This document shows, piece after piece, positions 16,701 to 21,018 of a stretch of DNA of 28,375 bases. The stretch is from NCBI GenBank assembly GCA_019136395.1, contig JAGVUH010000046.1, forward strand, positions 1 through 28,375, written 5' to 3'. Each line of letters starts with the position of its first letter. Positions within the stretch are counted from its first letter, which is position 1. This DNA is from Gammaproteobacteria bacterium. Its GTDB lineage: Bacteria > Pseudomonadota > Gammaproteobacteria > Chromatiales > Chromatiaceae. Under the pieces are notes generated by a model. The model saw only the letters and a list, made by a program, of their open reading frames with translations. It did no database searches and was not told the origin of the DNA. The position numbers and the translations under genes were made by a program.

Positions 16701-17602
16701 AGACGGTGGCCCCGGAGGACCCCAAGGTTGGCGACACGGTGACCTTTACCCTCACGGCGGCCAACGCCGCGGGCTTCACCAATGCCACCGGGGTCGCGGT
16801 CACCGATCAGCTTCCAAGCGGCTATCGCTTCGTCTCGGCGGACCCCGCGGCCGACTATGACGGCGAAAACGGCCTGTGGACGATCGGCAATCTGGATGCC
16901 GGCAGTTCCGCCACCCTGGCGATCGAGGCGCGGGTCCTGGCCAGGGGCGAGTATGGGAACGTCGCGGAGGTCACGGCGGCGGATCAGGACGATAAGGACT
17001 CGACCCCCGGCAACAAAACAGGCACCCCGGTTGAAGACGAGGACGATACCGCCCGGTCCGAACCGACGGTAACCAACTCGGCCGACCTGATCGTCGAGAA
17101 GAACGGCCCGGTGCTTGTGGCGGCGGAGGGCAGCATCACCTACACCGTGACGGTGTCCAATGCCGGCCCCTCGGCGGCGAACGATGCGGTGTTTGCCGAC
17201 GCCAACCCGAGCGGCCTAACCAACATGACATGGACCTGCGGCAATGAAGTCGGCGGGAAAGACGTGGGCGGCCCCCTCTGTCCGGCCGGGTCCGCTGATC
17301 CCGCAAACCCGGTTGACGGCCCCATCGCCACGGTGCTGTCCGTCTTCCCGGCGGGCTCCAGCATGACGTTCACCATCACCGGCACCGCCCCGGATGGCGA
17401 GACCCCGGCCGACCTGCCGGTGACCAATACGGCCACCGTCGAGCCCCCGGAGGGCGTGACCGATCCCGATCCGGGCAATAACAGCGATGACGTGGAGACC
17501 GGGCTGGGTGCCACCCCGGCCACGGCCGACCTGGCGGTGCTCAAGTACGGTCCGGCGCAGGTCGAGACGGTCCGGCGCAGGTCGAGACAGGAGGCACCCT
17601 GA
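4709..17602 (+). CDS. Giant DUF11 / SdrD B-like repeat surface protein, central part
   Basis: Central part of an exported, probably surface-anchored adhesin-like protein. The frame is open from just after the TAG at 4480; 4709 is only the first internal ATG. Layout: unique region to about 5540; eight DUF11-type Ig-like repeats (about 5545-9460, typical xLxKT..., GxxVTYTLxxxNxG, xDxLPxGFxY), with an unrelated insert at 6745-7280; seven SdrD B-like repeats (9478-11890, GDxVWxDxNxDGxxDxGExG); four DUF11-like repeats (11900-13180); six SdrD B-like repeats (13190-15480); four tandem IDLSLTK-type DUF11 repeats (15488-17077); and further DUF11 repeats. The acidic loops suggest Ca-dependent rigidity. 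At 17569 a 20-bp tandem duplication shifts the frame, which ends in VETVRRRSRQEAP and TGA. The protein thus loses its sorting tail. Function by analogy: cell-surface stalk or adhesin. Confidence 0.85.
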   Translation: MLDASSGGPNPSLNGPKITRDTPISMLFCTANSLNNPFQKDCALNASYVGDVAKPAPFGDYLSFNKETPYAQPIVTSVTATAPSTCPGNYSLTAKIQDTLYVNQSGSVEPSIQSVKFYYWFDRNGDGKTTGDTGSVWTYAVDGVLKPGTLNTWTASWNAKTLLKGRYLVGVQALDDGTKHDNDVPDVPVDHRTFSYLPGSDDLATQAQIYTNDWSWDGLAKIWVPGSDIGWIEGQEPPVFPGHYPAIAPGPTEDWYGNPDVTGVQTALIGVALNVCGVSPELVKSANVAETTAGGDVQYTLKVVNKTAGTLSLNSITDTLPDGFSYVSTQGPSDSPASSLCTSSCPTPITGDGNSYTWTFSPAATVQGNCTEPDYSACTRTLVYKTQASATVGTYNNVASMVTDFGSVASNPVQVGVGAPRLSLSKTPTDGANPPNPKYSAAPGETITYVITYANDSPVTATGVVLTDVIPDGLTYGSCTGGCTHSGDTLTWQIGDLAPGEGPYTLSYTATVTDPYPATAQVPNVNTATIDGENTDPAEASASVFVATPRPKLVIQKTANKTLVDPAGSSPANQVTFTLSYANTGDAATTGAVLSDPIPAGFTFVSCSGSCAHPGVGNIGTVSWNLGTLSAGATGSVTVTAQASNPFTGTANPVTNTASLSSAEITTPVTDSADVGVSQSGQLCRTLYLSDQQGDVGNDGAQYLATTATPTGATTTIAKLADDAANTGIIEIARFYQDPASSQLVTFDGTSTLDGQLDYNKTASLGGLAQSNSVLYLTVFDYDPSTGGTTQIAQSVKTDNGAPTPPVDLTGVTPTGSLAKGHRLLIVMGVDMASGKATTIELHANSVNSYVEICAPPPANLVLDKTVDTASVDATGSGRTLTYTLNYANTSGATGATGAILTDTLPISGVTYSSCSVSGSHFAGCSHAGGVVSFHNGLGSGVSIPAGASGSVTVTVNVADSLSVSRLTNTASISSDQTSAVEATADSTVVGGEDPEGTANLIIPKSASDTLLLPGDPVTYTLTLLNAGTKTATNITISDDFPDAAWFTYAAGSCTVSAGTCSPSAGSLSWALDSLAPGATATLSFTMDVGTSETTSPPAGVTTRDNLATGAYAGCELAPCGSTSNTVTVSVSTNPYLAIDKSVSPTDAVPGDVLTYTLLVSNTGSGDASNVQVRDPIPAYTSFIAGSITVPQGWSSSFDAINNQVLFEVGTLHAEESASLSFQVRLNSPLPAGDSTLTNIAAVTASNAPSKSDDALTTAQAAPELTLDKSGPASAPYPAARLTAAASASTTLFVDDIGAFTVGQIIQVGGTLARITGLAGSALVVDTAITADANANVIGAVTYSLTYRNTGNADASGVTITDTLPAGPPGLTYVASVPVADSAPVVGQSGVVTWDLGALPAEASGSVQVIALPTAAGTVTNVAAIDSAETDPVKDDAQTAFGGLRITKRTTTPIAAAPGEATYVIEVTNTLDTAVAGVTVTDTLSSGFTYKSTDDIVATGANRSSTEDPAAGAQQPVWGTWTLPANSSLSLTFTANVGDSALPAADQPVGPGTYQNEASVATTTSGVGITPFDPLATTAEDVTILPADTGLLEGVVYQDNDADGQFDASKDTPLGGVAVTIIAANGTVYVANTDSAGYYSRIVPAGNTLVDVQNGTVPPDLVLTTSTGDDGTDPATVSVPIGGSATKNTGYVSTEDSLASIAGNVWNDADDNQAVNGAEAGMIGVQVILRDGDGAIVATEYTDALGNYAFPNISPGSYQADVVPPTGYLVTTGNDPASLTVAAGSTGEANFGLLRGVTLSGTVFNDLDASKVQDGTEPGVAPGNLNVVITDSAGKVLAVNAVAADGTWSADVTPGSGYQAYVTTASPTLGETVTPAALLPAGWLVTGENIADTVQAPANGVLTGIDASADRSGLNFGIRAGGSIGDYVWYDTNHDGIQDPAESGIAGVKVILYDSTGTTKLAETLTDGSGKYRFTDLADGTYVVQFQPAAAYTRTTTNAGSGALQDGFDSDAANGEYKVTVTLTGGATNLTIDAGFYIEDASPASIGDRLWYDSNGDGIQDAGEPGLGGVSVSLLDADNSNALVATRISDADGSYEFAGLPAGNYVLQFDAPDGYALSPQDAGSDDTKDSDAAPSTGLTASIPLTAGQALIDVDAGLSLTSGTPGSIGDRVWYDGGSGTPANDGNGVQDAGEPGIPGVRVNLYDATGTTLLQTTLTGTDGAYRFNGLAAGHYVVEVIKPNASYVFSPTGQGASVTNSDPDPMTGRVTVTLADGEANGDIDAGLRVDGQSPITIGDFVWKDLDGGKDPDSGEGLASVEVVLYDNLGFPLARLTTTDADANYGFTGVAAGGSYRVAIDTGTLGNLIQIADPDATLDNRTDLIDQIASTTDADFGYLAPTPSVTIVKTAADGDPRNDTQQLRSGGTANFEVTVTNNGNLTLTNIAVTDALTPACNFTIDSLAPGASSTVKTCSKTNVTADFTNTANVEAQPVDASGNAFGDTVTDSDTTDVDVVHPAITISKTPDTQTVTSGGTASFTIRVTNTGDVTLTNVAVTDSLTTACAKTKTDIAGLGSLASAAYVEYSCESSALTASFVNTASVTATPPVGAAVTANDSAAVNVVTPGISITKTPEEQTIHKGGTAEFTITVTNTGDVALTGVTVDDPNSSDCDKEIGTLAAGESDSYTCSQTNVEASFDNTATVTADGGLSANDVAAVTVIDPQLSLTKLTNDAKDADGAITVRTGTLVTWEYIVENTGDVALTNVTVVDAPEGTISCPPDEAAELAVGASMTCLGYGLAGGADYENTATATGTPPSGPDVEASDASAYTGYNPGVIGNRVWLDENGNGIPDAGEPGIANLKVELKDGDTVVATTYTDTNGGYLFTGVPAGEYQVVVTPTSGLQPTYNEDFAAEPSAGALDNQTAVTLAAGVQHLTADFGYNWVAPAVSTNPDANTTGAIGDRVWNDANEDGLQNPGESGIGGVTLTLTGPGDDGILGTADDATLATTQTDAAGNYIFDDLPSGAYAITVGTTTLPTGSGLSWTQTGDPDGAGSTDGKTTTPILLAPGDVYVNADFGYQPNQGSSIGDLVWFDMNANGQLDAGETGVPGIGIALVRDTNGNDVWDAGEPVIATTVTDASGNYLFPGVQAGDYVVAVTDAESLLYWALSSSDPDLPGVLNNGLEPDARFDQRAAVSVDGTTDELGMDFGYMAYGMHAYTDIPGLIGSSGLVGDLVYLDRNGNGKADSGEGLQGVRVELFEPTDLVNPVAWTTTNAEGAYAFGHVNVQATWVVRIDRATLPNGGTGLTNSIDPDGGADDQSTVSNISETGNLNLLQDFAYTATSPATIGGTVFDDVDADGELNADDEEGILLANVTIELRDANGNRVASTRTDSQGHYSFTGLPAGSYSVHVTDTRNLLEGWWHSLGDQAADADNESKSDPFTLEVTAGQANTNIDFGYYRQGAALGNRVWSDTNGDGIQDSDEEGLAGVTLQLVVTYQGGGSTTLKTLSGGDGGYVFGNLLLDESFNGAGAGQPSYSISSVASDGYTASPVEQGTDRQVDSNDPTGTTATVLKGQLNTAVTNDPGTEPTNAGYDFGYEPLIDLSLTKEVSPTTQTVGEEVTFTLTLSNAVGFSDATGVEVTDLLPSGYTFVSADPSADYASASGLWTVGNLAADDSTKLTITARVNASGEYENVAEVTSADQTDDDSKPDNSATKPSEDDTASAEPTINPQIDLSLTKTVSTMSPKVGDTVTFTLTLNNAAGYSNATGVSVQDVVPAGYGSISDISDSGSASGNTVTNTVTWSGLTVNANTNKSLTFKAVVLPSGPYANAAEITDADQDDKDSTPDNGTANEEDDTDSVTPVPTAQIDLSLTKSVAPASPKVGDTVTFTLTLSNAAGYADATGVSVQDALPAGYGNVSEISDSGSLSGSTLTWSGLSLATGSSKDLTFKAVVKSTRSYTNVAEVTAAAQPDKDSTPNNGPTTPAEDDRATLTPTIGEQIDLSLTKTVAPEDPKVGDTVTFTLTAANAAGFTNATGVAVTDQLPSGYRFVSADPAADYDGENGLWTIGNLDAGSSATLAIEARVLARGEYGNVAEVTAADQDDKDSTPGNKTGTPVEDEDDTARSEPTVTNSADLIVEKNGPVLVAAEGSITYTVTVSNAGPSAANDAVFADANPSGLTNMTWTCGNEVGGKDVGGPLCPAGSADPANPVDGPIATVLSVFPAGSSMTFTITGTAPDGETPADLPVTNTATVEPPEGVTDPDPGNNSDDVETGLGATPATADLAVLKYGPAQVETVRRRSRQEAP
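9478..11890 (+). repeat. SdrD B-like repeat block 1 (seven units)
   Basis: Units begin near 9478, 9805, 10100, 10470, 10840, 11205 and 11580, roughly 320-380 bases apart. Most carry I-G-D-x-V-W-x-D followed by an acidic loop such as DTNHDGIQDPAESG or DSNGDGIQDAGEPG, then a GxxxxLxDG...GxYxFxxLxxGxYxVxF pattern. The third unit (10100-10460) is atypical and resembles the unit at 18382-18765 more than its neighbours. Confidence 0.75.
13190..15480 (+). repeat. SdrD B-like repeat block 2 (six units)
   Basis: Units begin near 13196, 13565, 13945, 14373, 14723 and 15078. Acidic loops include DENGNGIPDAGEPG, DANEDGLQNPGESG, DMNANGQLDAGETG and DTNGDGIQDSDEEG. Each unit ends with a DFGY-type segment (for example TADFGYNW, MDFGYMAY, DFGYEP), a common terminal strand of this repeat family. 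Confidence 0.75.
15488..17077 (+). repeat. Four tandem IDLSLTK-type DUF11 repeats
   Basis: Units start at 15488, 15881, 16286 and 16682, so the period is 393-405 bases (131-135 residues). Each begins I-D-L-S-L-T-K, followed by KVGDTVTFTLT-like and NAAG(Y/F)xxATGV-like segments and ending with AEVTxADQxDKDSTPxN and a Glu/Asp-rich linker. They are the most alike repeats in the protein and suggest recent tandem duplication, a place where assembly or recombination may change copy number. Confidence 0.8.
17549..17588 (+). repeat. Exact 20-bp tandem duplication causing a frameshift
   Basis: GGTCCGGCGCAGGTCGAGAC occurs twice head to tail (17549-17568 and 17569-17588). Twenty is not a multiple of three, so the second copy moves the ribosome out of frame, and a TGA follows at 17600-17602. 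With one copy removed the protein reads KYGPAQVETGGTLTYHIVV, a normal DUF11 start, and continues to the IPTL-CTERM tail. The length from 3809 to 19620 minus 20 is exactly 5264 codons. Confidence 0.95.
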
Positions 17603-19620
17603 CCTACCACATCGTCGTCACCAACGCCGGCTATGCGGCGGCGAACGGCGCGGTCTTCACGGACACCATCCCGGCCGAGTTGACTGGCGTCACCTGGACC
17701 TGCGCGGCGGTGGGTGGGGCGGTCTGCCCGGACGATGTCACCCGCGAGGGAAACGACATTCAGGAGACCATCGCCACCTTCCCGGCCGGCGGCAGTCTGA
17801 TCTACACCGTGACGGGCACCGCAAACGCGAGTGCTGGTGCGACGATCGCCAACACCGCCAGCATCGTGGCGCCGGAGGGAGTAATCGACCCGGATGAAAA
17901 GAGCCCGGACACCAACAACCAGAGCAGCGCTGACACCTTGGTGGTGACCGGGCTGCTCGCCAGCGCCGACCTGGCCTTGGTCAAGACCGGCCCGGCGACG
18001 GTGGCGGGTGGCGGCACCGTCACCTACACCCTAGTCGTCAGCAACGGCGGCGAGGCTGCGGCCGATGGCGCAAGCGTCACCGACAGCGCCCCCAGCGTGC
18101 TTAGTAACGTTAGTTGGTACTGCGATAGCACCAAGGCCACCGGTGGCGCCGTCTGCCCGGATGGTTCCACCGATTTCGAAAATCCCGTTGAGGGCGATAT
18201 CGACACGGTGCTGCCCAACTTCCCGGCTGGCTCCAACCTCACCCTGATCATGACCGGCACCGCGCCGGCGGCGGGGGCCTTCGTCAACAGCGCCCAGGTG
18301 CTGCCGCCAGAGGATGTCGCCGATCCTGATCCGAGCAACAACCCGGGCGGGCCGGTGATTACCCAGATCCCGACGGTGACCCTTAGCGGCGTGGTCTTCA
18401 ACGACTGCCCGACCTGTGGAGGTACTGCCGGAGATGGCATCCAGAACGGCGATGAGCCGGGCATCGATCCGATGGCGGGGTCTGACAGCTTGAGGGTCGC
18501 GATCCTCGGCGGTGAGGGCAGCGTCCTGGCCGTGGTCCCCGTGGCGGAGGACGGAACCTGGCTGGCCATTTTGCCGGCAGGCAAGGGCTATCAGGCCTAC
18601 ATTACCACCGCGAAACCTGCGGTTGGAACGAACCCCGACCCCGTCGCGGCCAGTCTCCCCTCCGGCTGGGTTATCACCGGCGAGAACGATGTCCCTGACA
18701 ACGGCATCCTGATCGACATCGATGCCAGCGCCAGCGTCACCGGGCTCGATTTCGGTATCGAGGCGTCGAACCCTGGTGTCCAACTGGTCAAGACCGCGTT
18801 CCTGACCGATGAAGCCGGAGCCAGTTGCGGTACGTCCAAGAGTCCGCTGGTTTATGTGAACAAGAACCAGGATCCTGTCAATGTGACTTGGTGCTTCACG
18901 ATCACCAACAATGGCAACGAGGCCCTTGTCAATCCCATACTTGTCGATGATCCCTTAGGCATTGGTGAGGATGATCAGGATGATTTGAAACGGGTGTCGG
19001 GGGAACTACCCCTGCAGCCTGGTTTGAGCCTGATCTACCGGTATGATGAAACCCCTGGGCGGACTACCAGCCTGGAGAACAAGGCCATGATTACTCTGGA
19101 CCACAATTCACCCATAAACGCGGATGGGGTACTGATCGAGGATACGATCCAGGCTGGTATGACCTATCGGCCCGGAACGCTGCGCTGTATCCCTCGTGGG
19201 ACTACGAGCGTACAAGCTGGCGGATGTACTGACGGGGCCAACTTTTTTGCTCCAAATTTAATTCGGGTGATTGCCGACTTTGGTCCAGATTTGGGCAACC
19301 AAACCGAATCTCAGGCTGATAATGAATTAATTATCAGCTTCGAGGTAACTATTAACAATCCCCTAGTTCCGCGGAGCTTTGAAAATCAGGCAACTGCTAA
19401 ATGGACACCGCCAGGCGATAGTGAAGAACTCGCCGGTGTTACGGATGACAATTCTCCAGGAGGAAGCGATCCAACCCCAATTAGGTTATATCCGCCACAG
19501 CCTGCGCCTGTGTCGATTCCAACGCTTAGTGAGTGGGGTATAATTCTGCTTAGTTTGATGTTGATGGGGTTGGGGTGGCGCTTTCCGCGATACATGTTGA
19601 CTAAACCGAAGCGTCGCTAA
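17569..19620 (+). CDS. Giant IPTL-CTERM surface protein, C-terminal part with sorting tail
   Basis: C-terminal 683 residues of the giant protein, in the frame that follows the 20-bp duplication. There is no credible start codon or ribosome-binding site here, so it is a severed 3' part and not an independent gene. It contains two ADL(A)xxKxGPA-type DUF11 repeats (about 17527-18370), an atypical SdrD-like unit (18382-18765) paralogous to the one at 10100-10460, and a final DUF11-like domain (about 18780-19480). A Pro-rich linker and the IPTL-CTERM signal at 19516-19617 follow. The sequence becomes clearly more AT-rich from about 18850 and stays so through the exosortase genes. It is followed by a strong hairpin, then exosortase H. 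In the restored protein this tail would direct processing by that enzyme after Sec export. Confidence 0.8.
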   Translation, partial: GPAQVETGGTLTYHIVVTNAGYAAANGAVFTDTIPAELTGVTWTCAAVGGAVCPDDVTREGNDIQETIATFPAGGSLIYTVTGTANASAGATIANTASIVAPEGVIDPDEKSPDTNNQSSADTLVVTGLLASADLALVKTGPATVAGGGTVTYTLVVSNGGEAAADGASVTDSAPSVLSNVSWYCDSTKATGGAVCPDGSTDFENPVEGDIDTVLPNFPAGSNLTLIMTGTAPAAGAFVNSAQVLPPEDVADPDPSNNPGGPVITQIPTVTLSGVVFNDCPTCGGTAGDGIQNGDEPGIDPMAGSDSLRVAILGGEGSVLAVVPVAEDGTWLAILPAGKGYQAYITTAKPAVGTNPDPVAASLPSGWVITGENDVPDNGILIDIDASASVTGLDFGIEASNPGVQLVKTAFLTDEAGASCGTSKSPLVYVNKNQDPVNVTWCFTITNNGNEALVNPILVDDPLGIGEDDQDDLKRVSGELPLQPGLSLIYRYDETPGRTTSLENKAMITLDHNSPINADGVLIEDTIQAGMTYRPGTLRCIPRGTTSVQAGGCTDGANFFAPNLIRVIADFGPDLGNQTESQADNELIISFEVTINNPLVPRSFENQATAKWTPPGDSEELAGVTDDNSPGGSDPTPIRLYPPQPAPVSIPTLSEWGIILLSLMLMGLGWRFPRYMLTKPKRR
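19516..19617 (+). other. IPTL-CTERM protein-sorting signal
   Basis: The last 34 residues hold the three expected parts: motif IPTLSEWG, a hydrophobic segment (IILLSLMLMGLGW), and a basic end (RFPRYMLTKPKRR). This is the known recognition tail for exosortase H, whose gene starts 108 bases later. It is the key evidence linking the giant protein to that enzyme. Confidence 0.95.
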
Positions 19621-19631
19621 AGACCTAGCAA

Positions 19632-19670
19632 GGTCATCAGCGCCCTGGTAGTACCTGGGTGCTGATGGCT
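19632..19670 (+). terminator. Intercistronic stem-loop between giant gene and exosortase gene
   Basis: CATCAGCGCCC (19635-19645) pairs with GGGTGCTGATG (19657-19667), 11 pairs with one G-U, and flanking bases extend it. The 11-base loop can itself fold (GGTA/TACC). No U-tract follows, so it may attenuate transcription or protect mRNA ends rather than act as a simple terminator. Confidence 0.5.
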
Positions 19671-19727
19671 GATAAAGTATGGTAATGATGCCGGTGGAAT
19701 AATGCCCTGGTCTATCGAGAGATTGAT

Positions 19728-20231
19728 ATGCTAAGGTTTTTTTTATTTTTTCTGGCAATTCAAATCGTCTTATTTGTCGTGAGCGTGACCAGTATTGCGC
19801 AAAATTTAGTAATTGTGCCTTTTACAGAATTGATTGCCGCCATCAGTGCTTGGCTCATCATGTTGTTCGACGTCGATGTTGTCTCTGAGGGTGTGGTTAT
19901 ACGTGATTATGGACATGGATTTGCCGTGGCTATCCAAGCGGGCTGTAATGGGGTGGAGGCGGTCATTGTCCTAGTGGCGGCAATACTTGCTTTTCCTTCC
20001 CCTTGGAAATACAAGTTGGGAGGGATATTTCTTGGATCTATTGCCGTGCAGGCGCTTAATTTAATAAGAATTATAACACTTTTTTACTTAGGGCAATGGA
20101 ATATGAAGGTGTTCGAGTGGGCACACCTATATATTTGGCAAGCCCTAATAATGTTGGATGTGTTGATCTTCTTTCTCGTCTGGTTAAGATATCTCCCCAA
20201 AGATAAATCTAAATTTGCGTTTAATGAATAA
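19728..20231 (+). CDS. xrtH: Exosortase H (IPTL-CTERM-specific)
   Basis: Integral-membrane transpeptidase-like enzyme of 167 residues that recognises IPTL-CTERM tails on exported proteins, cleaves near the motif and is thought to hand the protein to a surface attachment or release route. The catalytic triad expected of exosortases is visible: Cys73 in IQAGCNGVEA, Arg114 in NLIRIITLFYLG and His133 in WAHLYIWQ. Membrane segments lie at about 2-24, 30-48, 67-90, 96-121 and 137-154. The size fits the short XrtH type rather than the larger XrtA group with extra domains. A GAGAGA lies a few bases before the ATG. It sits directly behind its apparent substrate and overlaps the next gene by 8 bases. 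Its base composition is much more AT-rich than the giant gene. Substrate specificity is inferred from the family and from adjacency. Confidence 0.93.
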   Translation: MLRFFLFFLAIQIVLFVVSVTSIAQNLVIVPFTELIAAISAWLIMLFDVDVVSEGVVIRDYGHGFAVAIQAGCNGVEAVIVLVAAILAFPSPWKYKLGGIFLGSIAVQALNLIRIITLFYLGQWNMKVFEWAHLYIWQALIMLDVLIFFLVWLRYLPKDKSKFAFNE

Positions 20232-20814
20232 CCGTCCGGTCCTGTATTTCTTCCTAAGGGTGCTGGTGTGGCTGCCCATAACATTCTCCATATGGTATTA
20301 CTTCTCTATTATTTTTACCTGGCCAATTGCTTTTGCCGTAGATGGATCTTTGCCTAATTTATTCTCTCCTGTTGTTGCTGAAATTCGTCAGAATGGCTAT
20401 CAATTAACTGTCATAGGGCGGGTCTACTCGTCATCAGGTTCAGTTGGGTTGTTGAGGTTTGATGTTAATACTCTTCTCTATAGCAATTGCCTCCCACTTT
20501 ACACCGCGCTTGTCCTGGCTAGCCCGGGCGGGGAGGGGCAAAAATGGTTGCGCTGGTTGATCGGTCTTGTCCTTTTATGGCTCGTGGCTACTTTGAGTGT
20601 GAGCCTAGAAATAATGAAGCATTTTCTTGCCGAAATTCCAGGGGCTCGTGAAATATTGAATTTTCCATCTTGGGCGGTAAATGGATTGATCTTATCGGAT
20701 CTGTACGGTAACCTTTTGTTGCCCGCACTGGCTCCTCTGGTAATCTGGATAGCTTTAAATCTAGATTATATTAAGCAACTTGCCCCGGGCTTAAGGAAAG
20801 AAGATTCCTGTTAA
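20224..20814 (+). CDS. Exosortase H-associated membrane protein
   Basis: Membrane protein of 196 residues that starts inside the last codons of exosortase H (ATG at 20224, 8-base overlap with the TAA at 20229-20231), so translation is probably coupled. A TTG at 20215 in the same frame is possible but less likely. Hydrophobic segments lie at about 5-37, 82-100, 108-130 and 160-182. Between the first two is a likely extracytoplasmic stretch with NGYQLTVIGRVYSSSG. There are no catalytic motifs I recognise. Proteins of this kind are known as neighbours of exosortase H, but their role (assisting sorting, presenting substrate, or attachment) is not established. Low GC matches the exosortase gene, which suggests that the pair travels together. 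Confidence 0.8.
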   Translation: MNNRPVLYFFLRVLVWLPITFSIWYYFSIIFTWPIAFAVDGSLPNLFSPVVAEIRQNGYQLTVIGRVYSSSGSVGLLRFDVNTLLYSNCLPLYTALVLASPGGEGQKWLRWLIGLVLLWLVATLSVSLEIMKHFLAEIPGAREILNFPSWAVNGLILSDLYGNLLLPALAPLVIWIALNLDYIKQLAPGLRKEDSC

Positions 20815-21018
20815 GATGGCGTGGTAATTACCGAAGACCCGCTATTGCCCAATTCGCTGAGTTAGTTAGTGCGCTGTCCAGGTTCTCCCGCTGGCCCCGC
20901 CGCAGGCCGTCGGAGGAGGCCATCTGGGAATTGGCGGCCAAGGGACTTGAAGGCCTTGAAGGCATCCCGGGTGGTGTGGGAGAGACTTGGTCAGATAACC
21001 TGACCGCCCCCTTACCGA
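20815..21018. other. Convergent intergenic region with reductase-gene debris
   Basis: Between the plus-strand exosortase module and the minus-strand channel gene. Apart from the reductase fragment at 20876-20962 nothing is recognised. GC content jumps upward at about 20870, marking the border between the AT-rich exosortase unit and the GC-rich rnf side. Confidence 0.5.
20876..20962 (-). pseudogene. Fragment of a ferredoxin-NADP reductase gene
   Basis: About 87 bases closely match 23046-23131 of the intact reductase gene in the same orientation (for example GTCCAGGTTCTCCCGC, GTCGGAGGAGGCCAT and GACTTGAAGGCCTTGAAGG). They correspond to reductase residues of about 200-229 (FKAFKSLA, MASSDALQRG, RENLD). 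One extra base breaks the frame, and no flanking reductase sequence remains. It is a non-functional duplicate segment about 2.1 kb from its source. Confidence 0.8.

Noticed and set aside
9478..17077. Regular repeats as a possible CRISPR array or minisatellite
   Set aside because: Repeat units are 320-400 bases, in frame, and encode Ig-like or SdrD-like domains; no short identical repeats with unique spacers occur.
17680..19620. Independent gene starting at TTG 17680
   Set aside because: The TTG lies inside a DUF11 repeat with no ribosome-binding site; the frame is the continuation of the giant gene after the 20-bp duplication.
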